From Gemmataceae bacterium (GTDB lineage: Bacteria > Planctomycetota > Planctomycetia > Gemmatales > Gemmataceae), in NCBI GenBank assembly GCA_947490035.1, contig CANLGS010000027.1, forward strand, positions 1-14,769: DNA of 14,769 nucleotides, read 5' to 3'. The notes under the pieces are model-generated. The model saw nothing but the letters and a program-made list of their open reading frames with translations, was not told the DNA's origin and ran no database searches. Every line of letters starts with the position of its first letter. Within the stretch, counting starts at the first letter, position 1. Position numbers and translations under genes: made by a program. Of this stretch, positions 13,170 to 14,769 are shown piece after piece.

Positions 13170-13312
13170 CTCGAAACTCCTTCAAGGAACTTGCGGGCGA
13201 AGCGAGACCCGGGAAGCACGATGCCGCCTGGTGCGGATTCGGAACGGCTCGAAAACAAGTTCCCGATATTCCCACCCCGGGCAGGCGGCGATGAGAAGTG
13301 TCCCGGCGCGCA

Positions 13313-14296
13313 TCACTTCTTCTCCCCGGATTTCGGCAGCGCGGCTTCGAGTTCGCGGTACGCCTGCACCGCCTGCCAGGCGGACTTCTGTAGTTTGGCC
13401 GCTTCCTCGGGGGTGAGTTCCACGTTGGCTTCCTTCTCGCTGTACCCGCGCAGCTTGTAGACCGGCAACCCCTCGGGGCTCTTGTCAAACATCGCGGCGT
13501 AGAACATACAGGCGTAGAGGTAGGTCGTGCGGGCGTCCGGGTGGCCGCCGCCCCACTTGACCGGCGTCGTCGCGGCGAGCTTGCCCGACCTGTGCAGTTG
13601 CTCGGCGAACGAGGTCGGCACGAGTTTCACCTTCAACTCGCGGGCGATTGGGGCGTACCGCTTCAGGTCTTCGGTGCCGCCCCACGGGAGCCAGACGATC
13701 GGCACGACCTTGTGCTCCCGGGCCGCATCGGCGAACGTCTTCACCCGCTTCGTGATCTCCTCGTCGTCGGCCGCGTAGTCGTCGGTGAAGAACAGCAGAA
13801 ATACGTAGTCCCACCGGGGATCCTTCGCCCGGGCCGACTCGATCTCCTTCTCGCGGAGTTGGTCCTTCAGCGTGATCTTGTAGGAACCGGGGTAGCCCTC
13901 GCCCTTGTCGGGATCCTTGGCGATCTGCTCGCGCACCTTGGCGACGCCGCGTTCCGCGCCGGCCACGAAATCCTTTGTGTCGCCGGTGAGCCACTTCATC
14001 GCCCGCCCGTCCTTCAGGTGCCAACTCAGTGGCGCGCCGGCCGAGGTGAACGGCATCACCTCGGCGTCCCGCTTCTGCCCCGCCGCGACGAACGCTTCGA
14101 GCAACCGCGGCAAGTGGTTCCAGTGCGAGTAGCTGTTGGCGACGAACAGGATGCGGACCTTCTCCGCCTTCGGAGGCTCGTCGGCTCGCACCGCGGTCGG
14201 CAAAAGGCACGCCACCGCGACCGCGATCACGGCGGCGACGAACGAATTGCACGACCCGTCTGGTCGGGGAGAGCGGGTGGGAGTTGTGGGTGCCAT
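13313..14296 (-). CDS. Secreted SGNH/GDSL-hydrolase-like protein, possibly lacking the catalytic Asp (327 aa)
   Basis: A signal peptide covers about residues 16-38 (FVAAVIAVAVACLLPTAVRA). The mature protein opens with VRILFVANSYSHWNHLP; Ser55 sits where the SGNH nucleophile falls (compare GNSYT in DUF4886-like proteins). WDYVFLLFFTDDYA (162-175) matches the central strand. The end block GGGHPDARTTYLYACMFYAA carries His252, but the residue three before it, normally the catalytic Asp of DxxH, is Gly249. Catalysis may therefore be altered or lost, or another acid may serve. ATG 14296 is preceded by GGAGG. It lies 101 nt after a ThuA-like gene on the same strand. A carbohydrate esterase or a carbohydrate-binding role is plausible from this context. 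Confidence 0.7.
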   Translation of the reverse strand: MAPTTPTRSPRPDGSCNSFVAAVIAVAVACLLPTAVRADEPPKAEKVRILFVANSYSHWNHLPRLLEAFVAAGQKRDAEVMPFTSAGAPLSWHLKDGRAMKWLTGDTKDFVAGAERGVAKVREQIAKDPDKGEGYPGSYKITLKDQLREKEIESARAKDPRWDYVFLLFFTDDYAADDEEITKRVKTFADAAREHKVVPIVWLPWGGTEDLKRYAPIARELKVKLVPTSFAEQLHRSGKLAATTPVKWGGGHPDARTTYLYACMFYAAMFDKSPEGLPVYKLRGYSEKEANVELTPEEAAKLQKSAWQAVQAYRELEAALPKSGEKK

Positions 14297-14397
14297 CGAG
14301 GTTCCTCCGGTTGGGGGCGGTGCTGGACGAACTCTGAATCCCTATCGGGCCCATCGGGCAACTTGAGGAATGAAGGCCACGATCCTGCCGACACGCG

Positions 14398-14769
14398 TCA
14401 CTTCTTGTAGTCGGCCTCGGTCTTCTCGGCGGCCCAGAACAGCGCCCGAGCCAGCATCACGCGGACGCTCTCCTGCGCCTCGATGTCGCGCGGGTCGTGG
14501 ACCGTGTAGAACGTCCGCTGTTTCGTGTCCTTGTTGATCCGGCACCACGTCTCCGGCTCCTTCGAGTCCTTCATTTCGATCAGCACGGTCACGTCGTCGG
14601 CGACCAGCTTGTGCTTGTAGCCGCGGTCGGTGAGGGTGAACTTCGTCAACTCCGTCAGCCCCTTCACGGTCGGGTGATCGGCGGAGCCTTCCTTGATCTG
14701 CTGCGTGCCGCCGTGGTGCCCGGCGAAACCGCCGCCGAAGATCAGGTCGCCGTAACCGCCGCTGAACCC
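14398..14769 (-). CDS. ThuA-like domain protein, 3' part only (123 aa seen)
   Basis: The frame is open to the right window edge, so the 5' part of the gene lies outside; the GTG at 14667 is internal and not a start. Visible ThuA-type features are GGGFAGHHGGTQQI, a DHPTVKGL block (family HPI..G), VLIEM, and near the end ETWCRINKDTKQRTFYTV followed by VRVMLARALFWAAEKTE. These match the terminal strands and helix of trehalose-utilisation/ThuA-like glutamine-amidotransferase-fold proteins. In Planctomycetes they often occur with DUF1080 and other sugar-related secreted proteins, consistent with the genes downstream here. Whether a signal peptide is present cannot be seen. Confidence 0.8.
   Translation of the reverse strand, partial: GFSGGYGDLIFGGGFAGHHGGTQQIKEGSADHPTVKGLTELTKFTLTDRGYKHKLVADDVTVLIEMKDSKEPETWCRINKDTKQRTFYTVHDPRDIEAQESVRVMLARALFWAAEKTEADYKK

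Noticed and set aside
1..14769. CRISPR array, tRNA, rRNA, insertion sequence or integrase
   Set aside because: No regularly spaced direct repeats, cloverleaf, rRNA motifs, transposase/integrase motifs or terminal inverted repeats with target duplications were found by eye.

Overview
The window is high-GC bacterial DNA with strong G/C preference at third codon positions. It carries a set of families typical of Planctomycetes, most likely Gemmataceae: a Tat-exported DUF1501 protein, a DUF1080 protein, a PQQ-type beta-propeller, a ThuA-like protein and a planctomycete secreted protein with C-terminal repeats. The lineage call is inferred from family content and composition; no rRNA or tRNA gene is visible.

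Left half (1-6523, all + strand): a chain of small and medium genes, mostly unnamed. In order: a 70-aa helical protein; a start-less gene remnant; a ViaA/CoxE-like VWA protein with an intact MIDAS; a 290-aa protein ending in a coiled coil; a 96-aa protein; a protein that reads as a complete three-domain DNA sliding clamp (DnaN fold) fused to a small helical protein; two membrane proteins of similar architecture; a 22-aa single-span microprotein; and a 64-aa protein. Several gene junctions share a layout: a motif just after the stop codon, a GC-rich hairpin followed by a T-rich or TTC-rich run, a CCACTC/CCCCTC hexamer 20-30 nt before the start, then a Shine-Dalgarno. This region is the best candidate for an undescribed system. 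A clamp paralogue, a ViaA-like VWA protein (whose partners elsewhere are MoxR/RavA AAA+ ATPases) and membrane proteins would act together. No MoxR gene lies in the window; it could lie upstream of position 1.

Middle (6524-6942): a convergent, gene-poor junction. It has a 12-bp stem that could end transcription, then on the - strand what looks like a frame-broken fourth gene of the neighbouring operon.

Right half (6943-14769, all - strand, read right to left): a ThuA-like protein cut by the window edge, an SGNH-like secreted protein, a secreted protein with two 78-residue repeats, and then a tight three-gene unit with gaps of 24 and 19 nt: PQQ-type propeller, DUF1080 three-part protein and Tat-exported DUF1501 protein. 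All complete proteins here carry Sec or Tat signals, so this half encodes an extracytoplasmic set, plausibly for glycan or organic-matter breakdown. The DUF1549/DUF1553 cytochrome partner that often sits beside DUF1501 genes is not present intact.
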